In this document: positions 15,434 to 23,804 of the stretch, one piece after another | How positions within the stretch are numbered: position 1 is the stretch's first letter | Layout of the letters: each line of letters begins with the position of its first letter | Assembly (NCBI GenBank): GCA_900542295.1 | Contig: UQNJ01000002.1 | Location: forward strand, 135,606-199,605 | Source of the DNA: an uncultured Eubacteriales bacterium | GTDB taxonomy: Bacteria; Bacillota; Clostridia; Peptostreptococcales; Anaerovoracaceae | DNA length: 64,000 nt | Reading direction: 5' to 3' | Program-made: the position numbers and the translations under genes | The notes under the pieces: model-generated | What the model saw: the letters and a program-made list of their open reading frames with translations, nothing else | Databases searched by the model: none | Told to the model about the DNA's origin: nothing

Positions 15434-15685
15434 TTTAATCCTCCTTGGTTTTAACTTCCACCGTGTTGTCCAACACCGCATGCACCTGCCGTCAAAAGCA
15501 TTGCCATACTTGACTTTACATAAACAGTCTGAGGCAAAGTCGTCTTTTAAGGCATCTTATCACTGCACCCTTATTTCAGGGAAAAATGCGGCAACCATTA
15601 TCAAACCGGTGTGTTATTTTTGTTTTTTATTCTTGCGATAAACAAACCGCCTTAATACTATACATCAAAATTGTTGAAATTGCAA
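15434..15685 (-). promoter_or_regulatory. rpsB promoter and long mRNA leader
   Basis: A sigma-A promoter has TTGCAA (15680-15685), a 17-bp spacer and TATAGT (15657-15662). The transcript would begin near 15650, leaving a leader of about 215 nt before rpsB with no open frame. Just before the ribosome-binding site is an inverted repeat GTGTTG/CAACAC (about 15462-15477). A leader of this length before a ribosomal protein operon suggests S2 autoregulation; no known motif is recognised. Confidence 0.65.
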
Positions 15686-15756
15686 TAGTTTTTTGCTGTT
15701 ATATCAGAAAATTTTTAACTCGCATTCAGACAGCGAATCCTTATTTGAGCAGTCTT

Positions 15757-16578
15757 TTACTTGAGTTTTTTTCTTACCGCAGAACCGCTTCTTCCTATTT
15801 TTCGCAGCCTGTCTTTAGGCACCTTTATATTCATTCCCAAAATCATATTAGATCCCCATAAAAACAGCCCCAATGTCAGTATCGGAATTACACATGAAGT
15901 TATTATAAGCAATGCAGCTGATTCAATAAAGTTACTTAAAATATTCTTTGCTGAGTCAAGAGTTTCCGATAGTCCGCCCTTTATATTGGAAAAGAATTTC
16001 TCTATAGTGCTTTCTTCCTTATCAGCATTGGAATTAAGCGCATCAGCAGTCTCCTCAGCTTCTTCTAAGTTTTTCTCTATTGACACATTATATGTATTTT
16101 CTATAAAGCCTGTCGCCCATGTGCTTGCCGGTACCAAAAGCATACAGCAGAGTCCGAATATAGTCAGTTTCGCCGCTACCGAAGCCGCCTTGTCTTTTTT
16201 CTTCCATATGAACATCATTATCAGCACGCACGACAACGGAATCAAAATTCTACATGTTACAAGACCGGAAATAGTGAGAAAATACTTTTCCAAAAATATA
16301 GCACATAGTACAATCATAAGAGTTGAGCTGAGGGCTGCAAGTTCGTTAGCTATAGGCTCGGCAACATCCCCCGGAATAAAGGTCAGTCCCGTGGAAACTG
16401 CCGCAGATGATGCTGACATTGCAACTACAGAATCTCTCTTTTCGTCTAACACCTTTATCGTATCTTTATATGTTTCTGCATCAGAAAAATAGTCTGCTGC
16501 AACAGTTGCCGAAATCAAAGCAATTGCTGCAAGAATTACCGTAATTAAAATCATCGTCTTTTTTTCTTTATTTTCCAT
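15757..16578 (-). CDS. membrane protein of unknown function
   Basis: The 273-residue protein has an N-terminal helix (residues 8-28), then a segment carrying SASSAAVSTGLTFIPGDVAE, three hydrophobic helices at about 80-150, a polar, Glu-rich stretch (165-200, EKNLEEAEETADALNSNADK) and a last helix pair at 215-245, ending in a basic tail. I do not recognise the family, though similar six-helix proteins with the STGLTFIPGD-VA-PIANELA motif occur in Firmicutes. It stands alone between rpsB and the peptidase cluster. The start at 16578 is an ATG; its upstream site (AAGGGAG) is 15 or so nt away. Confidence 0.75.
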   Translation of the reverse strand: MENKEKKTMILITVILAAIALISATVAADYFSDAETYKDTIKVLDEKRDSVVAMSASSAAVSTGLTFIPGDVAEPIANELAALSSTLMIVLCAIFLEKYFLTISGLVTCRILIPLSCVLIMMFIWKKKDKAASVAAKLTIFGLCCMLLVPASTWATGFIENTYNVSIEKNLEEAEETADALNSNADKEESTIEKFFSNIKGGLSETLDSAKNILSNFIESAALLIITSCVIPILTLGLFLWGSNMILGMNIKVPKDRLRKIGRSGSAVRKKLK

Positions 16579-16696
16579 ATTTTGTTTCTACTCCCTTAAT
16601 ACTGTGCTTTCAGTATATAACAAATATGCTCCGCAGTCTAATTGTTTTGAAGATATGTTAAACAGCAATTTATCTTTTTCTGTCCTAATTTATATC

Positions 16697-16730
16697 AAAA
16701 AAAGATGTCCGCATTTAATTACGAACATCT
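16697..16730 (-). terminator. intrinsic terminator of the GntR-linked peptidase cluster
   Basis: AGATGTTCG (16722-16730) pairs with CGGACATCT (16703-16711) with one G-U pair, followed by seven T, 12 bp after the M20 stop. Confidence 0.9.
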
Positions 16731-16742
16731 CAATAAATATAT

Positions 16743-17867
16743 TCAGCTCCGGTCCCTTATAATCTGAATAAATATTTCTGTTATATTTTTAATCAATTCA
16801 TCTGGAAAATCAAATTCACTTGTGTGAAGCTCTGCATGATCTATTCCCGCACCTATATGAAATATCGCACCGGGTATTCTTTTTGTATACCAGCCAAAAT
16901 CTTCTGAACCCCTGTCCATTTCTTCGGTATATTCAAAATCACAATCTATACTTTCACAAGCTTTTTCAACGATTTCCATACATTGCATCGCATTTAATGT
17001 TATTGGAAAAGTATCTTGATATCTAATATCATACCGCAGACCATATAAATCGGCTTTTTCCTTTACCGCAGACTTAAGAATCTCTTTAAAACACTCTATA
17101 TCACTTTCAAATTCTCCTCTAACGGTTAAACACAGTTTTCCTGTGCTTGCCTGAACGCCAAATGCATCTTCACCGACATCTATGTTTATAATTGTGCTCA
17201 ATACCGGTCCTTTATGTGAAGAAGCCTTCTCAATACAAGAAAGTTCTCTGATTATTTCAGCGATACAAAAGGCAGGATTTATGCCTAATTCAGGCATACT
17301 TGCATGAGAAGGAGCGCCTTCAAAATTCAAAATTACACCTGTTGATGCCCAATGCATAAGGCCTTTCTCATTCATTACTATTTTTCCAAATGGAATTCCC
17401 GGAGCATTATGGCATCCGTATATTTCATTTACATCATTATCTTGAAACAATTTAAGACATTTTACAGCACCTTCTCCAGTTTCCTCTGCATGTTGAAATA
17501 AAAAATAAACATCGCAAGGTGCTCCTTCTTTTTCTACATGAAGTGCAGTCGAGAGCATTGCCGCACAATGACCATCATGACCGCAAGCATGACTTACTCC
17601 CTCAGTTAAAGATTTATATGATATTTCATTGTTTTCCGTAACGGGCACTGCATCAATCTCACTTCTTAAAGCGATTTTGCTTTTGCTTCCGGACTTATAA
17701 ACCGCATAAAACCATTCTCCCTCATCATGTATCTCAAACCGAGTATTTTCTGATAAAAAATCCATTAAAAATTTTTTTGTTTTCTTTTCCTGATTTGACA
17801 GCTCCGCAATTTGGTGCAATTTGTGTCGTGCTTTTATACACTTTTCTATTATCAAATTATCTATCAT
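16743..17867 (-). CDS. M20-family amidohydrolase
   Basis: The 374-residue protein is an M20D-type metal-dependent amidohydrolase (IAA-amino acid hydrolase, hippurate hydrolase or N-acetyl-L,L-DAP deacetylase type). Visible metal and catalytic motifs are LRSEIDAVPV, SHACGHDGHCAAML, FQHAEETGEGA (catalytic Glu pair), the YGCHNAPGIPFG strand and HTSEFDFPDEL near the C-terminus. It removes acyl groups from N-acyl amino acids or cleaves dipeptides in the cytoplasm. It is last in a cluster with an Asp/Glu racemase, an M28 peptidase and an amino-acid symporter, which supports a role in using modified or peptide-bound amino acids. In canonical relatives the first motif is LRADMDALP; here it is LRSEIDAVP. 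Confidence 0.88.
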   Translation of the reverse strand: MIDNLIIEKCIKARHKLHQIAELSNQEKKTKKFLMDFLSENTRFEIHDEGEWFYAVYKSGSKSKIALRSEIDAVPVTENNEISYKSLTEGVSHACGHDGHCAAMLSTALHVEKEGAPCDVYFLFQHAEETGEGAVKCLKLFQDNDVNEIYGCHNAPGIPFGKIVMNEKGLMHWASTGVILNFEGAPSHASMPELGINPAFCIAEIIRELSCIEKASSHKGPVLSTIINIDVGEDAFGVQASTGKLCLTVRGEFESDIECFKEILKSAVKEKADLYGLRYDIRYQDTFPITLNAMQCMEIVEKACESIDCDFEYTEEMDRGSEDFGWYTKRIPGAIFHIGAGIDHAELHTSEFDFPDELIKNITEIFIQIIRDRS

Positions 17868-17887
17868 CTTTTACTCCCATTTTAATT

Positions 17888-18610
17888 TCATTTTTTATCA
17901 TGAATTTTATAGCTGACTCTGCTGTAATTCAGGTTCAAATGATACAGAAGTTCTGCATACCTTATAGAGACTGAGGCAGGATCTATAACTGGAACATTTA
18001 AATCATTTTGCAGTCTCTCACCCAACCCTGCAAGTCCTAAACATGCAAGAACAATAACATGCGCATTATCTTCTTCGACACATTTTCTTCCCTCTCTCAA
18101 CAAAATTTCATATGTTTTATCAATTTCATCTCTCAAATCATCCACTTCAATATTCAAACTTCTTATTGATTTACATCTTGTAGAATCAAATCCGTAGCTT
18201 CTCATTTTAATATCGTTTAAATGCACCATTTCAGAAAGTGGCGTTATTATAGAATATTGATTTCCTATTTCCTGTGCTATCATCATTGATATATACCCGG
18301 GAGCGATAACCGGTATTTTTGACACTTCTCTTGCAGCTCTTACTGCGGGATCGCTTGAGCAATATACTATCATACTGTCATACCCATCATTTGAGGCTGT
18401 TTTAGCTCTTTTTAATATATGTATCCCTGCTTCTATTTCTTCATATTCGCTTTCTATACTTATAGGTCCATTAGGTATACATTCAACACTTATTATCGTG
18501 TTATCACTTGCATATTGTGAAAGCATAGCCTCTCTTTCATTTAAAATTTCTCTGCTCATACCACTGTTAGGAATCAAAACCAATAATTTGAACTTTTCTT
18601 TTTTCCCCAT
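17888..18610 (-). CDS. Asp/Glu/hydantoin racemase family protein
   Basis: The 240-residue protein belongs to the cofactor-independent aspartate/glutamate/hydantoin racemase superfamily. The two active-site Cys residues lie in MIVYCSSDPAVRAA (about residue 84) and VIVLACLGLAGLGE (about 187); other recognisable stretches are LVLIPNSGMSREI, VIAPGYISMMIAQEIG and NVPVIDPASVSIRYAELL. It should invert an alpha-carbon of an amino acid or hydantoin. Substrate is unknown. It lies between M28 and M20 peptidase genes. A 14-bp stem separates it from the M28 gene. The start at 18610 has AAGGAG 8 nt upstream. Confidence 0.85.
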   Translation of the reverse strand: MGKKEKFKLLVLIPNSGMSREILNEREAMLSQYASDNTIISVECIPNGPISIESEYEEIEAGIHILKRAKTASNDGYDSMIVYCSSDPAVRAAREVSKIPVIAPGYISMMIAQEIGNQYSIITPLSEMVHLNDIKMRSYGFDSTRCKSIRSLNIEVDDLRDEIDKTYEILLREGRKCVEEDNAHVIVLACLGLAGLGERLQNDLNVPVIDPASVSIRYAELLYHLNLNYSRVSYKIHDKK

Positions 18611-18630
18611 TTTTCACTCCTTATTACATC

Positions 18631-18666
18631 AACCGGGATTCATCTTTTTTGTGATGAATCCCGATT
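18631..18666 (-). terminator. stable hairpin between M28 and racemase genes
   Basis: AATCGGGATTCATC (18653-18666) and GATGAATCCCGGTT (18631-18644) form a 14-bp stem with an A-rich 8-nt loop. No T run follows, so it may be an mRNA-stabilising or partial termination element inside the operon rather than a full terminator. Confidence 0.6.
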
Positions 18667-18672
18667 AAAATT

Positions 18673-20412
18673 CTATTTTACAACACTCAGGATATACTCA
18701 TTTGCATCTTTTAAAGAATCCAGCAATCTGTTCCTGTTTCTTAACATTTCAGTTCTGAGCAGCTTAAATTCGGTATCTTCATCACTCATTTTGCTCATTT
18801 CAACTATAGGATAAAGCGCAGGAATAGGCTTTGACAAAATGCTCAAACCATAGCTGTCTTGAGAATATCTGTCGCATGCTGTGTAGAAAGGGCTCGTAAG
18901 TGTTCGGCTTAACTTCATCAAAACTGCGTTTATCTTATCTGCATTTTTATTTTCTTCATCATACCCTGCAATTACGGAGTTAAGCTTTTCAACATTATCA
19001 ACAAGAGTCGCACTTTCTCTTACCAATGCGGTTATATCAACCGTATCTTTAGCATATGGTTCAAAATTTTTCAGTTTCTCGTAAATATCTTTAGCTGTCT
19101 TGTCGAAATTATATGGGAGGATTACACTGTTAACCATTCCAAGCAACGATAATGCTTGAACTTTGTTATCAAGCTCCATATTATTCTCATCGACTTTATC
19201 AAGTCCGTCTTTTACAGTATGGTTCCACCACCCCAAAGTCGCTCCATGGTTTTCTTCAATAATTTCCTTTTTAAAACCTACTCTTCCAAATACTGATGGA
19301 ATTCCCATGCCAAAGAACGATTGATCCGCAATTTTTGCCATAGGTCTCGCATCTACTATATGACCTATAGCTTCTTTTACCGTCTCTGCTGAGTATTCAC
19401 TTAATTCTCTTGAAACATCTACTTCATATTCATCTGCATATTTCATTCCTGTTGAATCTATATTTATATAGCCTATACAATTGTCTGAAAGTTGATCCCA
19501 ATAATTGTCTGCAAACCATGTAGAACCGGCTGCTTCAGCAATTTCATGTCCATTCCAGAATACAAACCAGATACTTCTTTTAAGTTCATCCTTAAACTTT
19601 GAAAAAACTCTTACCATCTCAAGCATCGTAGCATCGCCCGTTGCGTTGCATGTCACGCCGGGGTCCCATGCATCAAGATGACCTGTTACCAGCAGGAATT
19701 TTTCAGGTTCTTCCTTACCTTTCACAATTCCTATAGGCTGAGGAAGTTTCTCCCATAGTCTCTGTGCCGTAATTTTAAGCTTTACTTCTATTTTTTCACC
19801 TGAAAGATAAAGATTCCTAAGGTATTCTCCATCTTTTCTTGTTATACTGCATCCTGATATCTTAGGAATCTTTCCGAAAGACTCAGTAGTGGGATTTCCC
19901 CATACACCCTTAAGACCTCGCATGCATATTACATTTTCATCTTTTCTTCCCCAGTTCATGCAAATCATTGCTTTCGCACCTTTTCTATATGCAATCATGG
20001 CTTTTTCAGGTGTTGCCGGTGCATATGAAACCTCTACAAGAACTGCTTTTCCTTTTACATCCTTACCTTTGTAATCTTCTTCTCCTCCTGCTCCTACATA
20101 AATTAGCTCATAAATATCTCCTTCCGGTGATGTTGGTTCTATATGACAACACGGCATACTTTCAATTACCTTTTTTTCAGGAGTAAGAAGTGTCATCTCA
20201 GATGTTCCCAGTCTGCTGTTATATGTTTCAAATTCGAGCAATTTTGCTTCACATCCATATGATTTCATTTCATTTACTATGTATTCCGCTGCCGTTCTGT
20301 CCTGCCCCGTTCCTGAAATTCTATGCGGAGTGTTTTCCGTAAGCCATCTTATATGATTCATAGATCTCTTAACATCAAGTTCTTCAATAATTTTTTCTTT
20401 TAATGTGTTCAT
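18673..20412 (-). CDS. M28-family peptidase with altered active-site residues
   Basis: The 579-residue protein has a PA domain (about 75-215; VLVEVSYAPATPEKAMIAYR) inserted before an M28 zinc peptidase fold. The metal motif is LLVTGHLDAWDPG (His245, Asp247), Glu290 lies in WNGHEIAEAAGS, Asp319 in INIDSTG and the last His in WWNHTVKDGLDKVD. In canonical M28 enzymes the bridging Asp precedes Asn-x-x-Gly and two Glu are adjacent. Here these positions read Cys255 (VTCNATG) and His289-Glu290. This may be a divergent subfamily with different chemistry or a non-catalytic member. No signal peptide is visible, so it is probably cytoplasmic. It sits directly after the symporter gene. Confidence 0.82.
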   Translation of the reverse strand: MNTLKEKIIEELDVKRSMNHIRWLTENTPHRISGTGQDRTAAEYIVNEMKSYGCEAKLLEFETYNSRLGTSEMTLLTPEKKVIESMPCCHIEPTSPEGDIYELIYVGAGGEEDYKGKDVKGKAVLVEVSYAPATPEKAMIAYRKGAKAMICMNWGRKDENVICMRGLKGVWGNPTTESFGKIPKISGCSITRKDGEYLRNLYLSGEKIEVKLKITAQRLWEKLPQPIGIVKGKEEPEKFLLVTGHLDAWDPGVTCNATGDATMLEMVRVFSKFKDELKRSIWFVFWNGHEIAEAAGSTWFADNYWDQLSDNCIGYINIDSTGMKYADEYEVDVSRELSEYSAETVKEAIGHIVDARPMAKIADQSFFGMGIPSVFGRVGFKKEIIEENHGATLGWWNHTVKDGLDKVDENNMELDNKVQALSLLGMVNSVILPYNFDKTAKDIYEKLKNFEPYAKDTVDITALVRESATLVDNVEKLNSVIAGYDEENKNADKINAVLMKLSRTLTSPFYTACDRYSQDSYGLSILSKPIPALYPIVEMSKMSDEDTEFKLLRTEMLRNRNRLLDSLKDANEYILSVVK

Positions 20413-20429
20413 TTTTCCCTCCCGATTTC

Positions 20430-21950
20430 CTATTTATTTTCTTTTTCTGCTTCCTTCTTCTCAGCTTCTTGCTTAAGTATAACTAAATCCGAATACTTTT
20501 CTTTAACTATATCGTTCCATAATTCTGCATTTTCAATGCCAATCTTTTCAGGTTCAAATACAGGATCAAGACCCATTTTCCTCTGTTTATCGTAATCCTT
20601 GAATATCCTGATCACCTTTGGACTCAGCAATATTATTGCAGTTAAATTCACCCATGCCAGTATTGCAGTTCCCATATCTGCGATATTCCATGCTACAGTT
20701 GTAGATGTCATAGAACCAAAGAAAATTATTACTGCCATTGCAGCTAACATTATATTTATAGCAATTTTCTGAGTTTTTCGACTTTTATTTCTTAAAATAT
20801 ATGACATTCCGGCATCTGTGTTGAAGGCAAATGCTAACAGCGTTGTCAGAGTAAAAAAGAAAACTGCCACTGCCACAAAGCCCGAGCCAATTCCCGGCAA
20901 TAACGAATCTATAGCAGCCTGTGTGTATCCTACTCCATGATCTACACCCTTAAGATTTTCTACTATAAATCCTGTTCCGCTTTCATCCAAGACATTATAC
21001 ATTCCTGTTGATAAAATCATTATTCCCGTTGCTGTACATACGAGCAGTGTGTCAATATACACTGAAAATGATTGTGCAAGACCTTGTTTTACCGGATGTG
21101 AAACCTCTGCTGATGCAGCTGCATGAGCGCCTGTTCCAAATCCCGCTTCATTGGAGAAGATGCCTCGTTTAACACCCCACATAAAAGACTGCCCCCAAAT
21201 TGCTCCAAATACTGCATTTAAATTAAATGCACAGGAAAATATAAGTTTGAACATCTCTCCTATTTTACTTATATTCGCAATAAGAACAATGATTGCAATT
21301 ATTATGTATGCAAATGCCATAAAAGGAACTACATATTGAGCAAACTTACCCATTCGCTTCATTCCACCAAGTGCAATAAGTGCAAATATTGCCGTAAGCA
21401 GTACAGCTGTAATTACCGAATCTATGCCCCAAGCATTTTTAAATGATTCTGCAACATTGTATGCCTGAATTGTAGGTCCTGTAACAGCGTTGCTGATTAT
21501 AGAAACCACGGCAAATATGATTGCAAATACCGGCATCTTCAAACCTTTTTCGATATAGAATGCCGGGCCACCTCTGTACTCTCCACCAATCTTTGTCTTA
21601 TAAACATTTCCAAGAGTACTTTCTGCTAAAGCTGAACCTGCTCCTATAAATGCGATTACCCACATCCAAAAGATTGCGCCGGGACCGCCATAAAAAATAG
21701 CCGTAGCAACACCTGCTATATTTCCTATCCCGATTCTTCCTCCCAGAGTCATTGCAAATCCCTGAAAAGACGAAATTCCTTCTTTGCTTTCCTTGCCTTT
21801 GACAAGGTATTTCACCATGTCCTTAATTTTTCTAACCTGTGGAAGTTTCATTCTGAAACTGAATATAAATCCCGAAGTAAGCGCCAATATAACAAGAGGC
21901 AGCGCCCATAAATATCCTGCAATTGTGCCTGTAATCATTTCCCAATTCAC
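20430..21950 (-). CDS. sodium:alanine symporter family (AGCS) amino-acid transporter
   Basis: The 506-residue protein is an AGCS symporter with about eleven transmembrane helices. Family motifs include FQGFAMTLGGRIGIGNIAGV, EYRGGPAFYIEKGL, FSNEAGFGTGAHAAASAEV and AFNTDAGMSYILRNKSRK. It imports alanine, glycine or related amino acids with Na+. The start is GTG at 21948-21950 with AGGAGG 8 nt upstream. It is the first gene after gntR in transcription order, 396 bp downstream of the gntR stop. The gap holds two copies of a 40-bp repeat with GTGAAC half-sites. The charged C-terminal tail of about 60 residues is unusual but not unique. Confidence 0.93.
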   Translation of the reverse strand: MNWEMITGTIAGYLWALPLVILALTSGFIFSFRMKLPQVRKIKDMVKYLVKGKESKEGISSFQGFAMTLGGRIGIGNIAGVATAIFYGGPGAIFWMWVIAFIGAGSALAESTLGNVYKTKIGGEYRGGPAFYIEKGLKMPVFAIIFAVVSIISNAVTGPTIQAYNVAESFKNAWGIDSVITAVLLTAIFALIALGGMKRMGKFAQYVVPFMAFAYIIIAIIVLIANISKIGEMFKLIFSCAFNLNAVFGAIWGQSFMWGVKRGIFSNEAGFGTGAHAAASAEVSHPVKQGLAQSFSVYIDTLLVCTATGIMILSTGMYNVLDESGTGFIVENLKGVDHGVGYTQAAIDSLLPGIGSGFVAVAVFFFTLTTLLAFAFNTDAGMSYILRNKSRKTQKIAINIMLAAMAVIIFFGSMTSTTVAWNIADMGTAILAWVNLTAIILLSPKVIRIFKDYDKQRKMGLDPVFEPEKIGIENAELWNDIVKEKYSDLVILKQEAEKKEAEKENK

Positions 21951-22034
21951 TGAATTTTCCTCCTAAAGTACTTATTTGCTAATGCATTATACAGAAAAAT
22001 TAGTTCGTCTCAATTTTGGACTACCCTATATCCG

Positions 22035-22102
22035 TTTTGGGTGAACCAATAATATCATTTTTTTAGTTCACTATAAATCATTAACCATGATTTAAGTGAA
22101 CT
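22035..22102 (-). promoter_or_regulatory. repeat copy A with three GTGAAC half-sites, upstream of the AGCS gene
   Basis: A 40-bp sequence at 22035-22074 is repeated at 22268-22307 with few changes. It contains GTGAACC (22041) and inverted AGTTCAC (22065), followed by AGTGAACT (22095-22102). The spacing of half-sites is nearly the same in both copies. It lies 85-150 bp upstream of the symporter start and may be an operator for the adjacent GntR regulator. Confidence 0.6.
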
Positions 22103-22267
22103 GCTAAATAAATTTATAAAATTTAAATGACTCTTATTGGATTCTACTCCAGATTAATTTATTTGAAACCATAATCAAATTTATTATCTCTTTTTTTAAT
22201 CTTAATTGCAAGCTCAAATTAAAATATAATGTTTTTTATCCGCCAAAATTGGTTCTCTCTATTCTTA

Positions 22268-22339
22268 TTTTGGGTGAACCATTATGTCTATTTTTTTAGT
22301 TCACTATGCTTCATATGTACATATTCCGCTCAGTGAACT
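22268..22339 (-). promoter_or_regulatory. repeat copy B with three GTGAAC half-sites, after gntR
   Basis: This is the second copy of the same element: GTGAACC (22274), AGTTCAC (22299) and AGTGAACT (22332-22339), ending 7 bp from the gntR stop. The remaining sequence of the 396-bp gap is AT-rich, without a gene or a clear terminator. Confidence 0.55.
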
Positions 22340-22346
22340 AAATTTA

Positions 22347-23045
22347 TTATATCATCATATTTAATGTTTGCTGCAAATGATTAAACATAAGTCTATTGGC
22401 TGCCTGCGTGTCCCTCCTTTCTATAGCTTTTATAATTTGATCATGATCTCTTAAATTATCCTCTACAGTATGTCTGCGAAAATATTCCGATTCAAAACGA
22501 TTTCTCATAAGATCCTCCGTCGCATCGTAAGCAATTAAAGCCATTTCTACAAGGAAATAATTTCCGCAGCCTGCGGTATATAATCTATGTATCTCTACTT
22601 CATCATCTGTTTTTCCACTGTCAGTTAAAATTTTTGAATACTCTTCAAAGCCTTTTTTTATTTGCACAATAGTTTTATCCGAAGCATTCCTTGCAACATC
22701 TTCAACAATTTTTGGCTCAAGAAGTTGTCGTGTATAATATATATCGCAAAGTGAATATCGTTCTAAATTTTGTGATATGTTATCAAATTTTATTTTAAAA
22801 GGTCCATATGACTCTCCTATGTCTATCTGATTTCTTAGAAATCTGCCGCTGCCATGTCTTGATACGATAATTCCTCTATGTTCCAATATATGAAATGCAT
22901 CTCTCAATGTATTTCGGCTGATTCCCCACCTTTGTGTGAGTTGCCTTTCCGGTGGAAATTTTTCTCCTGGCTTAATTTCACCACTGTCGATTAGATTATA
23001 TATCTTATCTATAGTCTGCTGATATAGCAACCTGTCATCATTCAT
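22347..23045 (-). CDS. FadR-type GntR-family transcriptional regulator
   Basis: The 232-residue protein has an N-terminal winged helix (residues 10-70; GEKFPPERQLTQRWGISRNT then LRDAFHILEHRGIIVSRHGS) and a C-terminal FCD ligand domain with the metal/ligand residues in EIHRLYTAGCGN and RDHDQIIKAIERRD. FadR-type regulators commonly respond to carboxylic or amino acids. It is encoded just upstream of the AGCS symporter and peptidases and probably controls them. A perfect palindrome with the FadR-like core TTGG-TTAAA-CCAA precedes its start, suggesting autoregulation. Confidence 0.9.
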   Translation of the reverse strand: MNDDRLLYQQTIDKIYNLIDSGEIKPGEKFPPERQLTQRWGISRNTLRDAFHILEHRGIIVSRHGSGRFLRNQIDIGESYGPFKIKFDNISQNLERYSLCDIYYTRQLLEPKIVEDVARNASDKTIVQIKKGFEEYSKILTDSGKTDDEVEIHRLYTAGCGNYFLVEMALIAYDATEDLMRNRFESEYFRRHTVEDNLRDHDQIIKAIERRDTQAANRLMFNHLQQTLNMMI

Positions 23046-23064
23046 ACAATAACCCTTTCTCTTG

Positions 23065-23081
23065 AATTGGTTAAACCAATT
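23065..23081. promoter_or_regulatory. candidate GntR operator (AATTGGTTAAACCAATT)
   Basis: A 17-bp inverted repeat with 8-bp arms lies 20 bp upstream of the gntR start. It resembles FadR/GntR operators (TGGT-N-ACCA). TTGG-containing sequences recur at 22245 and near 23150, less perfectly. Confidence 0.6.
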
Positions 23082-23265
23082 TTAGCATTTTATCCAATTT
23101 ATGTCAACAAAAAACTATATTTTTTGAAATTTTTTTGTATATAATAAAATTGACCTGTCCAATTTTCATTTTTTCTGATTAATAATTATAATATATTATT
23201 TCTTATTACGTAACAACTCGTCTTTTAAATAACCTCTCAAGCTATCTCAATTATATCATAACATC

Positions 23266-23289
23266 AAAAACAGCGCCCTATGAGCGCTG
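23266..23289 (-). terminator. intrinsic terminator of the tRNA operon
   Basis: CAGCGC-TCATAGG-GCGCTG followed by five T, just after the CCA end of tRNA-fMet. Confidence 0.92.
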
Positions 23290-23299
23290 CATACTTTCT

Positions 23300-23375
<76 letters not shown>

Positions 23376-23472
23376 TCATTATATCTTATTGTATTCGGTT
23401 CGATCAATTTATATGCAATAAATATATAAATCTTCTGAAAGACCCCTTAATCAGCCTTAATAACAAAACGGC

Positions 23473-23561
23473 TGGTGCCGGAAACCGGGGTCGAACCGGT
23501 ACGATCGGTAAGGATCGCAGGATTTTAAGTCCTGTGCGTCTGCCAATTCCGCCATTCCGGC
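23473..23561 (-). tRNA. tRNA-Leu (TAA)
   Basis: The 89-nt class II cloverleaf starts GCCGGAATGGCGGAA, has anticodon TAA in loop CTTAAAA, a long variable arm (CGATCCTTACCGATCG region) and an encoded CCA end. Confidence 0.95.
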
Positions 23562-23568
23562 AAAAAAA

Positions 23569-23643
<75 letters not shown>

Positions 23644-23674
23644 ACAACGGTTGCCATTGCTAACAACACAAATA

Positions 23675-23703
23675 ATTATATATCAATATTAAAAAACTGT
23701 CAA
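23675..23703 (-). promoter_or_regulatory. consensus sigma-A promoter of the tRNA operon
   Basis: TTGACA (23698-23703), a 17-bp spacer and TATAAT (23675-23680): both boxes match consensus perfectly. They lie 32 bp upstream of tRNA-Asn. Confidence 0.95.
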
Positions 23704-23804
23704 GCGAATTTGAAACTTTTTTAAAAATTTTTTAGATAATATTTTGCTATTGTAATCAATCCCTTTTTTCGACATAAGCTATCAAATTTCAAACGCTGAA
23801 AAGT

